From NCBI GenBank assembly GCA_009391275.1, contig VEXF01000018.1:1-31016 (forward strand): a DNA stretch of 31,016 nt, written 5' to 3'. A program made the translations under genes and the position numbers. A model generated the notes under the pieces. It had not been told where the DNA came from and made no database searches. It was given only the letters and a program-made list of their open reading frames with translations. Of this stretch, positions 8,261-16,239 are shown one piece after another (positions within the stretch are counted from its first letter, which is position 1; every line of letters begins with the position of its first letter). This DNA comes from SAR202 cluster bacterium AD-804-J14_MRT_500m (GTDB taxonomy: Bacteria > Chloroflexota > Dehalococcoidia > UBA3495 > GCA-2712585).

Positions 8261-9976
8261 TTATGTTTCCGTAAGTCTTCGGGCGGAAGCTCGCAGGTCG
8301 TCTACATTCGGGCCACGATCAATGACTACATCTACAACAGCTGGCTTGCCGGACGAAACAGCTTCACGTAAGGCATCTGGAAGATCTTTCGAATCCCGCA
8401 CCTTTATTCCGTAACCGCCCATTCCTCGTGAGATAGCTCCATGATCGGTCTCTATAAATTCTGAGGCAATAAGACGGTCCCCTTGATGTCCTCGCACCAT
8501 ACCTAAAGCTGAATCGTTCAAGACGACATACACTACAGGTAAGTTGTATTGCAAAGCTGTATTTATGGCATGTACAGACATCATGAATCCACCGTCACCA
8601 GTTACTCCCACCACTGGTCTTTCGGGATGTGCAAGTTTCAACGCTAATGCCGCGGGCAGGCTCCATCCCATTCCAGCTGTACCTCCTGGGCTAAAGAATG
8701 TTCGTTCTTGCTGGGATTTGTAAAAATGCGCCATCCACACACGGTTGTTGCCTGCATCTAAAGCAAACAGGGTTCGCGGGTCAAGTGTGGTTTCCATTAT
8801 GTGTACAAGTCGTTGTGGTAATACAGGGGACGAGTCTATATATAAATTTGGGTCTTCATAAAAGCCAAGCATCTTCTTTTTACACTGAAGGTCGTTGATC
8901 CTGAGCTGGTTTTCTTGAATTTTTTTGTCAGATCGGTCTACAACCGCTTCCAATATCTGCTCTAAAATTCGACGTGCATCTCCTATTAGTCCTAGATCGA
9001 CAGGAAATGTCCATCCTGCATTCCTGGAGTCGATATCGATTTGGATTATGGTTTGTCGTTTTGGGTCAAACACCGAAGGATTTTCTCCTACAGTATCTTG
9101 GGGCGTGAGTTTGGCACCTACCACGAGAACGAGATCGGATTCCCCTACGAGCGTGTTGGCCGATCGTTGGCCATACACCCCTACCATTCCAATCGACAAG
9201 GGATGCGTTTCCGCTATTATGCTCTTCCCTTTATAAGTGGTGGCTATTGGTATCCCTAGATGCTCTGACAGGTTTCGTATTTCGGAATATGCTCTCGCAT
9301 TGTGGACACCATTGCCCGCGATTATGATCGGTTGCTTAGCGTTACAAATTAGTTCAGCCGCTCGCTGCACGTCTTCTGGAGGCGCGACTGGAGGTGAAGT
9401 ATTCAGATATCCTTGTGTGGGGTGGATGAATGGTGGTGATTCTGAATCTACTTCTCCCACCAGAGAAGAGCTGCGCATTAATACAACAGCGGGACCGGGT
9501 CTTCCCGTAGTAGCGTGTTTAAGTGCCATTTGGAGCCCAACTACGGCTTCTTTAGGATTGGTGGCCAGTGTGGTGTATTTGCTCATGGACCTGAAGATAG
9601 TTAATAGGTCAACACTACCGTATTCTCCTGACCCTGACTGATTGGCTGGGTGCTGTGCCATTCCACTGTCCGATGTGTCTGTGAGTATAACCATGGGCGT
9701 GCTGCTAAGGTATGCCTCCATTATTCCAAACGCTGCGTTGGAGCCTATGAATAATCCTTGTCCCATTACTACAGCAGGCTTGCCTGAAGCACGGGCATAG
9801 GCATCAGCCATGATCGCAGCACCCTGTTCATGGCGAGCTAACACGGTTTTTACTTGGGATTGTTTATCGTATAGCCAGTTATATATTTGGCCTGTTCCAC
9901 CACCTGGAATTCCGAATACATACTCGATGCCTGCGTCGGCTATCACATCTGCGATGGTTTGTGCGGCGGTGGTCAT
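8261..9976 (-). CDS. Acetolactate synthase-like ThDP-dependent enzyme
   Basis: 571 residues with the three-domain layout of the pyruvate oxidase/acetolactate synthase/benzoylformate decarboxylase superfamily. The N-terminal PYR domain has GIPGGGTGQIYNW and the cofactor-activating Glu50 (ARHEQGAA); a central domain (about 190-330) carries IIIAGNGVHNARA; the C-terminal domain has the ThDP motif GDGGFMMS near residue 460 with NDSALGM about 26 residues on. It could make acetolactate, or decarboxylate or ligate another 2-oxo acid; there is no ALS small subunit and no branched-chain biosynthesis gene next to it, which argues for a catabolic paralogue. GGGGTGAAGGA precedes the ATG. It heads toward the atypical SDR, which may act on its product; that link is inference. 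Confidence 0.85.
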   Translation of the reverse strand: MTTAAQTIADVIADAGIEYVFGIPGGGTGQIYNWLYDKQSQVKTVLARHEQGAAIMADAYARASGKPAVVMGQGLFIGSNAAFGIMEAYLSSTPMVILTDTSDSGMAQHPANQSGSGEYGSVDLLTIFRSMSKYTTLATNPKEAVVGLQMALKHATTGRPGPAVVLMRSSSLVGEVDSESPPFIHPTQGYLNTSPPVAPPEDVQRAAELICNAKQPIIIAGNGVHNARAYSEIRNLSEHLGIPIATTYKGKSIIAETHPLSIGMVGVYGQRSANTLVGESDLVLVVGAKLTPQDTVGENPSVFDPKRQTIIQIDIDSRNAGWTFPVDLGLIGDARRILEQILEAVVDRSDKKIQENQLRINDLQCKKKMLGFYEDPNLYIDSSPVLPQRLVHIMETTLDPRTLFALDAGNNRVWMAHFYKSQQERTFFSPGGTAGMGWSLPAALALKLAHPERPVVGVTGDGGFMMSVHAINTALQYNLPVVYVVLNDSALGMVRGHQGDRLIASEFIETDHGAISRGMGGYGIKVRDSKDLPDALREAVSSGKPAVVDVVIDRGPNVDDLRASARRLTET

Positions 9977-10185
9977 TCCTTCACCCCATTTAATTAAAGG
10001 TCTGGATTGAATTTCGTTGATTCTTTCGCGGTACTATATCCCGCTGTTAATTGGTGTTCAACTTTATTTGGTCATATCAACCTGGATGCCCCCAGTATAG
10101 ACGTGCACAGAAAAATCTATGTCGCATCCTAGGATCTTCGCTTAGACGCTGTTACGTTGGACTCATGACGAGTCCAGTTAATAGG

Positions 10186-10215
10186 TTGACAGGGTAAATA
10201 GTATTAGCAGATTAT
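10186..10215 (+). promoter_or_regulatory. Predicted sigma-70-type promoter of the Fur-family regulator/metal transporter operon
   Basis: A perfect TTGACA at 10186-10191 is followed after 18 bases by GATTAT at 10210-10215, a 4/6 match to the -10 consensus. Transcription would start near 10222, immediately before the palindrome at 10228-10243 and the start codon at 10250. Confidence 0.5.
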
Positions 10216-10227
10216 GTAGTCGCAATC

Positions 10228-10243
10228 AATTGCAATTACAATT
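10228..10243. promoter_or_regulatory. Palindromic operator, likely Fur/Zur/Mur-type box
   Basis: The 16-base sequence AATTGCAATTACAATT is a near-perfect palindrome (AATTG.AATT.CAATT), AT-rich like Fur-family sites. It lies between the predicted transcription start and the regulator's ATG, where a bound repressor would block the whole operon. Autoregulation by the adjacent Fur-family protein is the natural reading. Not tested. Confidence 0.5.
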
Positions 10244-10249
10244 AGTGGC

Positions 10250-10675
10250 ATGTCTAAACATCAATCGGTTATACAACGTCTAAAAAATATAGGCGTGCGC
10301 CTCACTCCCCAGAGGCTGCTAATCTTGGATATTGTTTCCCATGGTGATCAGCATTTAGGAGTGGAAGAAATTTTTCGTGGTGCTCAAGATTCATATCCTT
10401 ATATTGACATAGCGACTGTATATCGCACGCTTCATCTATTTAAAAAATTGGATCTTGTTACCGAGGTTGAGATTGGAGATAAACTACACTTTGAATTGAC
10501 GGATCCTGGAAGCCGACATCACCATATGGTTTGTAAGGGTTGTGGTGGGGCGTTCAACCTCGATCCAGATTATCTAGAAGAATTTCGGAATACTCTGTAT
10601 AGAGAGTTCTCCTTTCAACCCGATCTAGATAATTTTACAATCACGGGAATCTGTGCCCTTTGTAGTGTTGAATAA
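10250..10675 (+). CDS. Fur-family metal-dependent transcriptional regulator
   Basis: 141 residues, standard Fur length. An N-terminal winged helix (VRLTPQRLLILDIV, then DIATVYRTLHLFKKL as recognition region) is followed by the dimerisation domain with a His cluster (SRHHHMVCKGCGG) and two CxxC pairs, CKGC and CALC near the C-terminus, which hold a structural zinc. It should repress the metal transporter genes that follow at once (the lipoprotein gene starts four bases after its stop) when its metal is abundant. Whether it senses Zn, Mn or Fe cannot be settled from the sequence; cluster content suggests Zn or Mn. No Shine-Dalgarno is apparent, and the predicted transcript has a very short leader. 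Confidence 0.9.
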   Translation: MSKHQSVIQRLKNIGVRLTPQRLLILDIVSHGDQHLGVEEIFRGAQDSYPYIDIATVYRTLHLFKKLDLVTEVEIGDKLHFELTDPGSRHHHMVCKGCGGAFNLDPDYLEEFRNTLYREFSFQPDLDNFTITGICALCSVE

Positions 10676-10679
10676 ACAC

Positions 10680-11720
10680 GTGAAATTGTCTTGTTTCTCT
10701 ATTGTTGCTAGGCGTTCTGTTGGTTTGATTCCGGGTTTAATTTTAGTGATTGCGTGCAGCGGTCCTGCTGCTAACATGTCTGTCGATGAGAATGCTAGTC
10801 AGGCGTCAAAATTAAGAGTGGTCACTAGCGTCTCTCCTATCACTAGCATTGTGGAAAATATCGGAGGGACACGCATAGCTCTCCAGGGAATAGTTCCGGA
10901 GGGAGTCAACTCCCATACTTTTGATCCTGCGCCGTCGCTAGCCAAGGATCTGGCTGCAGCTGATCTAATAGTACTTAATGGTTTGTTTTTAGAAGAATCT
11001 ATAATGTCTTTGGCCGAATCTAATGTTAAAAGTGGATCGAGTATCCTTCTGTTAGGTGATAGTGCAGTATCACCCGAACAATGGCAGTTTGACTTTGCAT
11101 TCCCAAAATCTCATGGAAAACCGAACCCGCACCTATGGCCAGATCCTTTTTTAGCATTAGTCTACGCTCGTTTAGTCAGAGATCAGCTTAGTGTGTTAGA
11201 TCCGGGCAACGCTGAATATTACAATGATAATTTCGCTTCGTTTGAATCTCGAATAAATGAACTGGATCTGGCTGTGAGGTCGGCTATAGAGTCGATCCCA
11301 TATTCCAATCGAAAACTCCTAACCTATCATGATTCTTGGGCGTACTTTGCTCTACGATATGATATGCAGATAATAGGAGCTGTCCAACCGTCCGATTACT
11401 CTGAGCCTTCTCCGAGAGAAGTGATGAAGCTAATAGATCAAATAAAACATGAAGGAATCCCGGCTGTATTTGGATCTGAAGTTTTTTCTAGTGAGATCTT
11501 GGAGCAAATTGCCGCTGAGTCGGGCGCTAAATTTATAGACGAACTTGCTGACGATGATCTGCCAGGGAAGCCTGGTGATCCTCACCATTCTTATATTGGG
11601 TTAATGGCGGAGAACGTCAGATTGATGACGGAAGCTCTTGGAGGAGACCCCAGATTTTTGAGCATTGTCGATCCATCCGTTGTGTTTGATGGCGAAATCC
11701 GGGTGGTTTACCCGCAGTAA
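10680..11720 (+). CDS. Metal (Zn/Mn) ABC transporter substrate-binding lipoprotein, ZnuA/TroA/PsaA family
   Basis: About 346 residues from the GTG at 10680, which places a short basic-then-hydrophobic leader before the lipobox VIAC (Cys26); GTGs or TTG upstream would overlap fur. The mature protein is of the cluster A-I family that binds divalent metal outside the membrane. Likely ligands are His79 (NSHTFDP), His151 (NPHLWPD), a Glu in DYSEPSPRE, and an Asp in the late DELADDDL. The Glu at the third position resembles Mn/Fe binders such as PsaA and MntC, whereas ZnuA usually has His there; the His-rich loop typical of ZnuA is also absent. Manganese is thus somewhat favoured, but this is inference. 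It is coupled to fur upstream and the ATPase downstream. Confidence 0.9.
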   Translation: MKLSCFSIVARRSVGLIPGLILVIACSGPAANMSVDENASQASKLRVVTSVSPITSIVENIGGTRIALQGIVPEGVNSHTFDPAPSLAKDLAAADLIVLNGLFLEESIMSLAESNVKSGSSILLLGDSAVSPEQWQFDFAFPKSHGKPNPHLWPDPFLALVYARLVRDQLSVLDPGNAEYYNDNFASFESRINELDLAVRSAIESIPYSNRKLLTYHDSWAYFALRYDMQIIGAVQPSDYSEPSPREVMKLIDQIKHEGIPAVFGSEVFSSEILEQIAAESGAKFIDELADDDLPGKPGDPHHSYIGLMAENVRLMTEALGGDPRFLSIVDPSVVFDGEIRVVYPQ

Positions 11721-11727
11721 GTAAAAT

Positions 11728-12591
11728 ATGCTTCATCCAGTTCCACACACACTAGCTTCCCGAGACCCGATTGTTGTCTTTGATCATGTGACTTGCGGAT
11801 ATGGTGGGCAGGCGATTCTTTCGGGTATAGATCTGACTATAAACGATGGGGATTTTGTTGGGCTATTAGGGCCAAGTGGTTCTGGGAAAACCACTCTTTT
11901 ACGAGCCATCCTGGGGGCTGTTGACCGTTACGAAGGTAACGTTTCTGTCGATGGAGTTTCGATTTCAGATCGCCGCCCTAGTGTCGGATACGTGCCGCAA
12001 CTCGAGGCTATTGATTGGAACTTTCCGGTCACAGTGGAAGAGGTAGTTCTTATGGGTTCCACCATGAATCGCCCAATGTTTCCTTGGTTTAGACGTGCCG
12101 ACAGAGAACTAGCTCATGAAATCATGGATAGGCTAGGAATCTTTTCTGTATCTAAAAGGCATATTCGGGAGCTTTCTGGAGGACAACAGCAAAGGGTGTT
12201 TTTAGCCAGGGCTCTGGTTAGTAGTCCCCGGGTTCTGTTATTAGATGAACCTACGGCTGGTGTTGATATAAAGACTCGCGATGATGTTATGCACCTGCTT
12301 CACGATTTGAACCATCAAGGTGTCACTATCTTGATGACGACCCATGAAATCAATGCTGTCGCAGCCCACCTGCCGTGGGTAATTTGTATCAATGGGAAAG
12401 TGGTGGTTGAAGGCCCACCATCAGAGGTTTTTACTACCGAAACCTTGGCTCTCACCTATGGAGCGGAGATGCCAGTGATTCATTATCAGGGTTTAGCCTT
12501 AGTGGCAGAGAGCCCGCATCTTTATGGCCGAAACGGGCGCGATGCTCTTACATCTCATGTCCATGCTTCCGACGATTTAAATGATGCTTGA
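11728..12591 (+). CDS. Metal ABC transporter ATP-binding protein (ZnuC/MntB type)
   Basis: 287 residues, an ABC ATPase with Walker A GPSGSGKTT at 48-56, Q-loop in YVPQLEAIDW, signature LSGGQQQR, Walker B VLLLDEP and the switch His in TTHE. The sequence around the Q-loop (DWNFPVTVEEVVLMG) is typical of the Zn/Mn transporter subfamily. It energises uptake of metal delivered by the preceding lipoprotein through the following permease. A C-terminal extension of about 40 residues after the ATPase core has no recognisable motif. It overlaps the permease gene by 11 bases. Confidence 0.92.
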   Translation: MLHPVPHTLASRDPIVVFDHVTCGYGGQAILSGIDLTINDGDFVGLLGPSGSGKTTLLRAILGAVDRYEGNVSVDGVSISDRRPSVGYVPQLEAIDWNFPVTVEEVVLMGSTMNRPMFPWFRRADRELAHEIMDRLGIFSVSKRHIRELSGGQQQRVFLARALVSSPRVLLLDEPTAGVDIKTRDDVMHLLHDLNHQGVTILMTTHEINAVAAHLPWVICINGKVVVEGPPSEVFTTETLALTYGAEMPVIHYQGLALVAESPHLYGRNGRDALTSHVHASDDLNDA

Positions 12592-13420
12592 ACCTCTATC
12601 CTATGCATTTTTTCTCAGAGGATTAATTGCTGCCACAATGGTGGGGGCACTTTGCGGTCTTATAGGCGTTTACATAGTATTGCGGCGCATGTCCTATATT
12701 GGGCATGGATTGTCTCATGCTGTGTTCGGAGGGGCAGTGGTGAGTTATGTGATGTCCATAAATTTCTTCGTTGGTGCAAGTGTATGGGGATTCTTATCAG
12801 CTCTGCTGATAACTCTTACTACACGTAAACGAACCATTGGTGCGGATGCTGCCATCGGTATTATCACTACTGCTAGTTTTGCGGTAGGCATCGCTTTAGT
12901 AAGCCGATACCGGACATTTACCCGGGATTTTGATGCGGCTTTGTTCGGCAATATTATGGGAGTTTCTAATGGAGATTTGATAGCTATATCTGCGGTAACG
13001 CTTGGTGCTTGCAGCATATTTTTTGTTGGATATAAGCTGTTTTTATTCACGGCATTTGAGCCTGATGTAGCCAAATTTTATGGCGTTCCTACTGCCTGGG
13101 TGGATACTACTTTTTCTTTGGTGTTGGCTGGGGCTATTGTGGTTTCTATGCAGATCTTGGGAGTCACCCTAATTGCTGCGGCTATAGTGATTCCGCCAAT
13201 AGTTACCAGGTTGATCACAAATACCTTTCGTAAAATGGTTCTGTTGTCCACGGGCATTGGAGCATTTTGCGGTATGGCCGGGGTGTATATTAGTTATTTT
13301 ATTGATGTATCCTCCGGCGCTACTATAGTGCTTTTTTCCGCTGGCTTATTTGTATTAACGATCACATATTCTAATTTAAAATCGTATGCAAAAAAGCGGC
13401 GTTTCCAGATTTCTTCCTAG
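12581..13420 (+). CDS. Metal ABC transporter permease (ABC-3 family)
   Basis: 279 residues, hydrophobic almost throughout, with about eight predicted membrane helices. Family marks include VYIVLRRMSYIGHGLSHAVFGG near the N-terminus and the later AAAIVIPPIVTRLIT region. It forms the membrane channel of the Zn/Mn transporter with the two preceding genes. Its ATGATG start lies inside the end of the ATPase gene. The operon appears to end here; the 133-base spacer that follows has only a weak five-base-pair hairpin (GATAG/CTATC). Confidence 0.92.
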   Translation: MMLEPLSYAFFLRGLIAATMVGALCGLIGVYIVLRRMSYIGHGLSHAVFGGAVVSYVMSINFFVGASVWGFLSALLITLTTRKRTIGADAAIGIITTASFAVGIALVSRYRTFTRDFDAALFGNIMGVSNGDLIAISAVTLGACSIFFVGYKLFLFTAFEPDVAKFYGVPTAWVDTTFSLVLAGAIVVSMQILGVTLIAAAIVIPPIVTRLITNTFRKMVLLSTGIGAFCGMAGVYISYFIDVSSGATIVLFSAGLFVLTITYSNLKSYAKKRRFQISS

Positions 13421-13553
13421 GAGGTTAATCTCGATAGTTGAGGTCTATCATAGGAATTGGATTACTTGTGTGTTGCTTGGCAATCGGCTTTGATTGATGC
13501 ACTAATAAAATGTTGAAAGAGCTAGACTAGTTAAGTTTTATGAGATTCCCTTC

Positions 13554-14543
13554 ATGAGGCAATCTATCTGGAAATGGATAACCATTTCTCTGGCTGTGAT
13601 CGTGGTTCTGGTGGTTTTCCTGATTTCCGAATGGTCACCTGTTTCTATTACCTCGGAGGAAAATTCAGAAGTCTCGGAGGGCTCCCTCGAAGGTCGTAGC
13701 CCTATTGATGATACACAAGGTTCTGCGATTGAGGAGTCAACTTATCAACAGACTAATGTCCCTATTCCAACCTTCTATTTACCTACATTTGAAATCCCGA
13801 TTACCCAGGATTCTGGAGAAGATCAGTTTGCTCTCAAGGGTTCGGATGAGACAATTGATCAAAAACTTGTTGACATGCTGTCCGTGGAGGCAGAACATCC
13901 CATACCGCAGATTAGGCTGAAGGCCATAAATGAATTGGCTGCTACTGGGTATTCAACGGCAATTCCTATCATAATCGAACGCGCACTCCGTGATGATCAA
14001 ACAAATCTTAGATGGCGTAGTTTGGCGGTCCTACTGCAACTGGACCCCGATGGGGAGACAGTCACTCCCATCTTTATCGTAGCGTTAGAAGATCCAAAAA
14101 CAGACGTGGTCCAAAATGCGGCCATAGGACTTGCTTATTTTGGAAGAACCGAGTCAGTTCCTGTCCTCATACAAGGATTGGCAGATATGAATCCCGTGCG
14201 GCGCTGGGAATCCGTATTTGGACTTCGTATCCAGCTAAACTTGGATAGCGTCTGGGCTGTTCGTCCGTATCTAGACCAAGAGTTAGAATCTGACGAGCGG
14301 GTCCGGGCAGAAGTGGCGGATCTCCTGGGGTCAATGGGTTCTATTGAAGATATTCCAAGATTGCTTAACGCATTGCGTAATGACACCAGTGCAGCTGTTC
14401 GAGGAAAAGCTGCCAAATCTTTGGGCAACTTGGGAGATAGGACTCTGGTCGAGCAGTTATTGATGATCCAACGAATGGAGCAAGATCCTCAAGTTGCATA
14501 CCAAATCGGCAACGCGGTAACCGATATCACGTCTTCACCTTAG
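13554..14543 (+). CDS. Membrane-anchored HEAT-repeat protein
   Basis: 329 residues. A single N-terminal membrane segment (about residues 6-24, rich in V, I and L) is followed by an acidic, Ser-rich linker to about residue 95 and then an all-helical HEAT/PBS-type repeat region with signatures such as HPIPQIRLKAINELAA, NLRWRSLAVLLQL, DVVQNAAIGLAYFG, PVRRWESVFGL, ERVRAEVADLLGSMG and AAVRGKAAKSLGNLG. Such proteins are interaction scaffolds, here probably facing the outside of the membrane. No enzymatic domain is visible and no partner is suggested by the neighbours. Confidence 0.8.
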   Translation: MRQSIWKWITISLAVIVVLVVFLISEWSPVSITSEENSEVSEGSLEGRSPIDDTQGSAIEESTYQQTNVPIPTFYLPTFEIPITQDSGEDQFALKGSDETIDQKLVDMLSVEAEHPIPQIRLKAINELAATGYSTAIPIIIERALRDDQTNLRWRSLAVLLQLDPDGETVTPIFIVALEDPKTDVVQNAAIGLAYFGRTESVPVLIQGLADMNPVRRWESVFGLRIQLNLDSVWAVRPYLDQELESDERVRAEVADLLGSMGSIEDIPRLLNALRNDTSAAVRGKAAKSLGNLGDRTLVEQLLMIQRMEQDPQVAYQIGNAVTDITSSP

Positions 14544-14570
14544 CTCTGATCTGAATTGATTTATCAGAGC
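14543..14570. terminator. Hairpin between convergent genes, possible bidirectional terminator
   Basis: GCTCTGAT and ATCAGAGC form a perfect eight-base-pair stem around a 12-base loop, starting in the stop codon of the HEAT-repeat gene and facing the end of the convergent dtd gene. No T-run follows, so intrinsic termination is uncertain, but position and perfection support a role in ending both transcripts. Confidence 0.45.
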
Positions 14571-14593
14571 CTAGCAATAGCTTACAATTTGGT

Positions 14594-15058
14594 CTATTTT
14601 CTACGTGGGGACAACCGGTCTGCGCTGTCTATCGTTATGGTTACTGGGCCGTCATTTTGAATAGAGACGAGCATATGTTTACGAAACATCCCGGTTTTTG
14701 TAGTAAGACCGGTCTCTTTGAACATCTTCACAGCTTTTTCATACATGAATTCAGCTGCATCTGGTGGCGCAGCGGAAGTGAAATCGGGCCGCCGCCCTTT
14801 TCTGGTATTAGCGTAGAGAGTGAACTGACTTATAACCAGAAGTTCTGCCTGAACATTTATGGCTGACAAGTCGAAGCGACCATCTTGGTTGGGGAAAAGT
14901 CTCATGTTGACTGTCCGGTCGACCACGTATTTGGTGTCCTCTTCTGCATCGTTTTTAGAGACACCAAGCATGACCACAAGCCCATTGGAGATTTGTGAGA
15001 CTATCTGACCTTCGATTGTGACTGTGGCTGTTGTTACCCGCTGGAGTAGGACCCGCAA
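14594..15058 (-). CDS. dtd: D-aminoacyl-tRNA deacylase
   Basis: 154 residues, the normal Dtd length. It removes D-amino acids (and glycine mischarged on tRNA-Ala) from tRNA, protecting translation. The two active-site motifs are present: SQFTLYA near residue 77 and NDGPVT near 136 (the NxGPVT motif). It begins MRVLLQRV, the classic start, but from a TTG codon placed five bases after the stop of the FmdB-type gene, so the two are probably one transcript. The end faces the convergent HEAT-repeat gene. Confidence 0.95.
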   Translation of the reverse strand: MRVLLQRVTTATVTIEGQIVSQISNGLVVMLGVSKNDAEEDTKYVVDRTVNMRLFPNQDGRFDLSAINVQAELLVISQFTLYANTRKGRRPDFTSAAPPDAAEFMYEKAVKMFKETGLTTKTGMFRKHMLVSIQNDGPVTITIDSADRLSPRRK

Positions 15059-15063
15059 AATTA

Positions 15064-15429
15064 CTAGTCGGTGGAGCTTGACGTCTTTGAGGTAGTTTCA
15101 GTCTTATCGTTTTTGCCAGCATCAGATTTGGTAGTGTCGTTTTTGCTAGCGTCATTTTTGCTAGCGTCGTTTTTGCCAGCGTCGGTCTTTTTCTCTTCAG
15201 CAGTATCTTTGTCGGGGTCGTTACCACTGGTTCCGTTGGCTCGCACACCTGACCTGGCGTAGTCTGTTGTATAGAAACCTGATCCTTTATAGATGATCGG
15301 CACAGCGTGAAATTTTCGCCGTGCGCTGCTCTTACATTCCGGACAGATCCCTACTGGATCGTCTCGGAAGCTCTGCTTCAGTTCAAAAACGTGATGGCAA
15401 GAAGTGCATTCATAATCGTACAGAGGCAC
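15064..15429 (-). CDS. FmdB-family zinc-ribbon protein with low-complexity KND-repeat tail
   Basis: About 121 residues from the GTG at 15429, chosen because GGGAGAGA precedes it and family proteins start with a PLYDYEC motif. The first 55 residues form the FmdB/CxxC zinc ribbon: YECTSCHHVFE, then CPECKSSARRKFH, followed by YKGSGFYTTDY. The remaining half is a charged, disordered tail with five tandem five-residue units (AGKND/ASKND/TTKSD) and a Ser/Thr end. FmdB proteins are common small regulators or assembly factors without a settled function. It lies directly upstream of dtd, with a five-base gap. Confidence 0.85.
   Translation of the reverse strand: MPLYDYECTSCHHVFELKQSFRDDPVGICPECKSSARRKFHAVPIIYKGSGFYTTDYARSGVRANGTSGNDPDKDTAEEKKTDAGKNDASKNDASKNDTTKSDAGKNDKTETTSKTSSSTD
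15106..15180 (-). repeat. Tandem repeat of five 15-bp units inside the FmdB-type gene
   Basis: Units starting at 15106, 15121, 15136, 15151 and 15166 read GTCGTTTTTGC(C/T)AGC on the plus strand with small changes; the unit at 15121 is the most diverged. Being 15 bases long, each unit keeps the frame and encodes a five-residue [AT][GST]K[NS]D block. The high identity between units suggests recent expansion by slippage. Confidence 0.9.
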
Positions 15430-15650
15430 CTTGGTTCTCTCCCTTTTGCGCTGCCCAGCAGCCAATCTAGACGGGTAGTACTACCAAAAAGTCTAGCATC
15501 GGCATTCTTGGCATGTCAATGAAATTGATTTTACCTAGGGGATATTTTGCTAGGAATCGATATAGTAGGTTCATGAAATTCGGTATTGTTTGGATATGTA
15601 GCGTTGTTTCAGTGTCAATAGAGTGATACTTTTGTGCCAACTACAACTGG

Positions 15651-16004
15651 ATGGTTAGATTGTATATAGAAGTAGATGTTCAAGAAGGCCAGAATAGCCT
15701 TATCCCAGTCAACAAAATTTTTATGGCTTTTGATTCGCCCACAATAGTATCTCATGTGATGGCGCCAGATAGCTTAGGGAATGAACGTTGGTGCACCGTA
15801 ACCGGCTGGTCAGCTTCTGGCCCTAGCCCTGCTTACACTGTTCTTGTAGAGGATTCAGGCGAAGGTGTAGTCACCCTTGTTTATGGCAGTGATCAGGGGA
15901 TTAGGTTGAAAGATGCAGATTCCGAAGATCCTTGGGACCTCGATAATCCGAACCAATGGGGAGAGGCTTGCCTCTTGCTGGACCAGTACGTCACTTGGGC
16001 ATGA
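15651..16004 (+). CDS. Hypothetical protein, 117 residues
   Basis: I do not recognise a family. The sequence is acidic, Trp-containing and probably mostly beta-strand (IFMAFDSPTIVSHVM, AYTVLVEDSGEGVVTLVYG, then a Pro/Asp/Trp-rich DPWDLDNPNQWGEA stretch). There is no signal peptide or membrane segment, so it would be a small soluble protein. No Shine-Dalgarno is evident before the ATG, and it stands alone between the divergent FmdB-type gene and the transporter leader. Codon use looks normal for the window, which favours a real gene. Confidence 0.55.
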   Translation: MVRLYIEVDVQEGQNSLIPVNKIFMAFDSPTIVSHVMAPDSLGNERWCTVTGWSASGPSPAYTVLVEDSGEGVVTLVYGSDQGIRLKDADSEDPWDLDNPNQWGEACLLLDQYVTWA

Positions 16005-16065
16005 ATCATGTTCGCATCCCAATTGATCTATGCCACAGATTTACATCCCATAAATAATTAGGTTA

Positions 16066-16095
16066 TTGACTGCAGTCTATATTTATCATTAGAAT
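16066..16095 (+). promoter_or_regulatory. Predicted promoter of the PhnD-type transporter operon
   Basis: TTGACT at 16066-16071 and TAGAAT at 16090-16095 (each 5/6 to consensus) are spaced by 18 bases. Transcription would begin near 16102, giving an unusually long leader of about 240 bases before the ATG at 16340. The 335-base gene-free stretch 16005-16339 thus holds this promoter and the structured leader. Confidence 0.5.
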
Positions 16096-16135
16096 CACCC
16101 GCGAATTATGATGTTAAATGCGGTTTTAGTAGCCA

Positions 16136-16239
16136 GGGCTTTTGAATTTACCTGAGGGCGCGTCCTGTTTGGGCGAGGTGCGTCCTTCAGAGACGATTGC
16201 TAACAATTCACTCCCCTCGGGTAGTCCTATAGCAAGCCC
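16136..16239 (+). promoter_or_regulatory. Candidate structured leader RNA (possible riboswitch) upstream of the PhnD-type gene
   Basis: An outer stem GGGCTT (16136-16141) / AAGCCC (16234-16239) and an inner stem ACCTGAGGG (16150-16158) / CCCTCGGGT (16214-16222, one G-U) are separated by an asymmetric internal loop and enclose about 55 bases. Inside, GGGCG/CGTCC (16171-16185) and GATTG/CAATT (16195-16208) can form two small hairpins. A near-duplicate GAGG(G)xGCGTCCT occurs at 16154 and 16175, so the second copy could compete for the inner stem's 3' arm. A C/T-rich stretch follows to about 16300. I do not recognise a known riboswitch class. Metabolite-controlled expression of the transporter is inference. 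Confidence 0.4.

Noticed and set aside
8698..9641. Plus-strand frames up to 134 residues opposite the ThDP enzyme gene
   Set aside because: Antisense shadows; the minus strand encodes conserved catalytic motifs throughout.
15106..15180. Regular short repeats considered as a CRISPR array
   Set aside because: The units are 15 bases, contiguous without spacers, and in frame within a protein.
15430..15465. Longer N-terminus of the FmdB-type protein
   Set aside because: Family proteins start with PLYDYEC; the GTG at 15429 has GGGAGAGA at good spacing.
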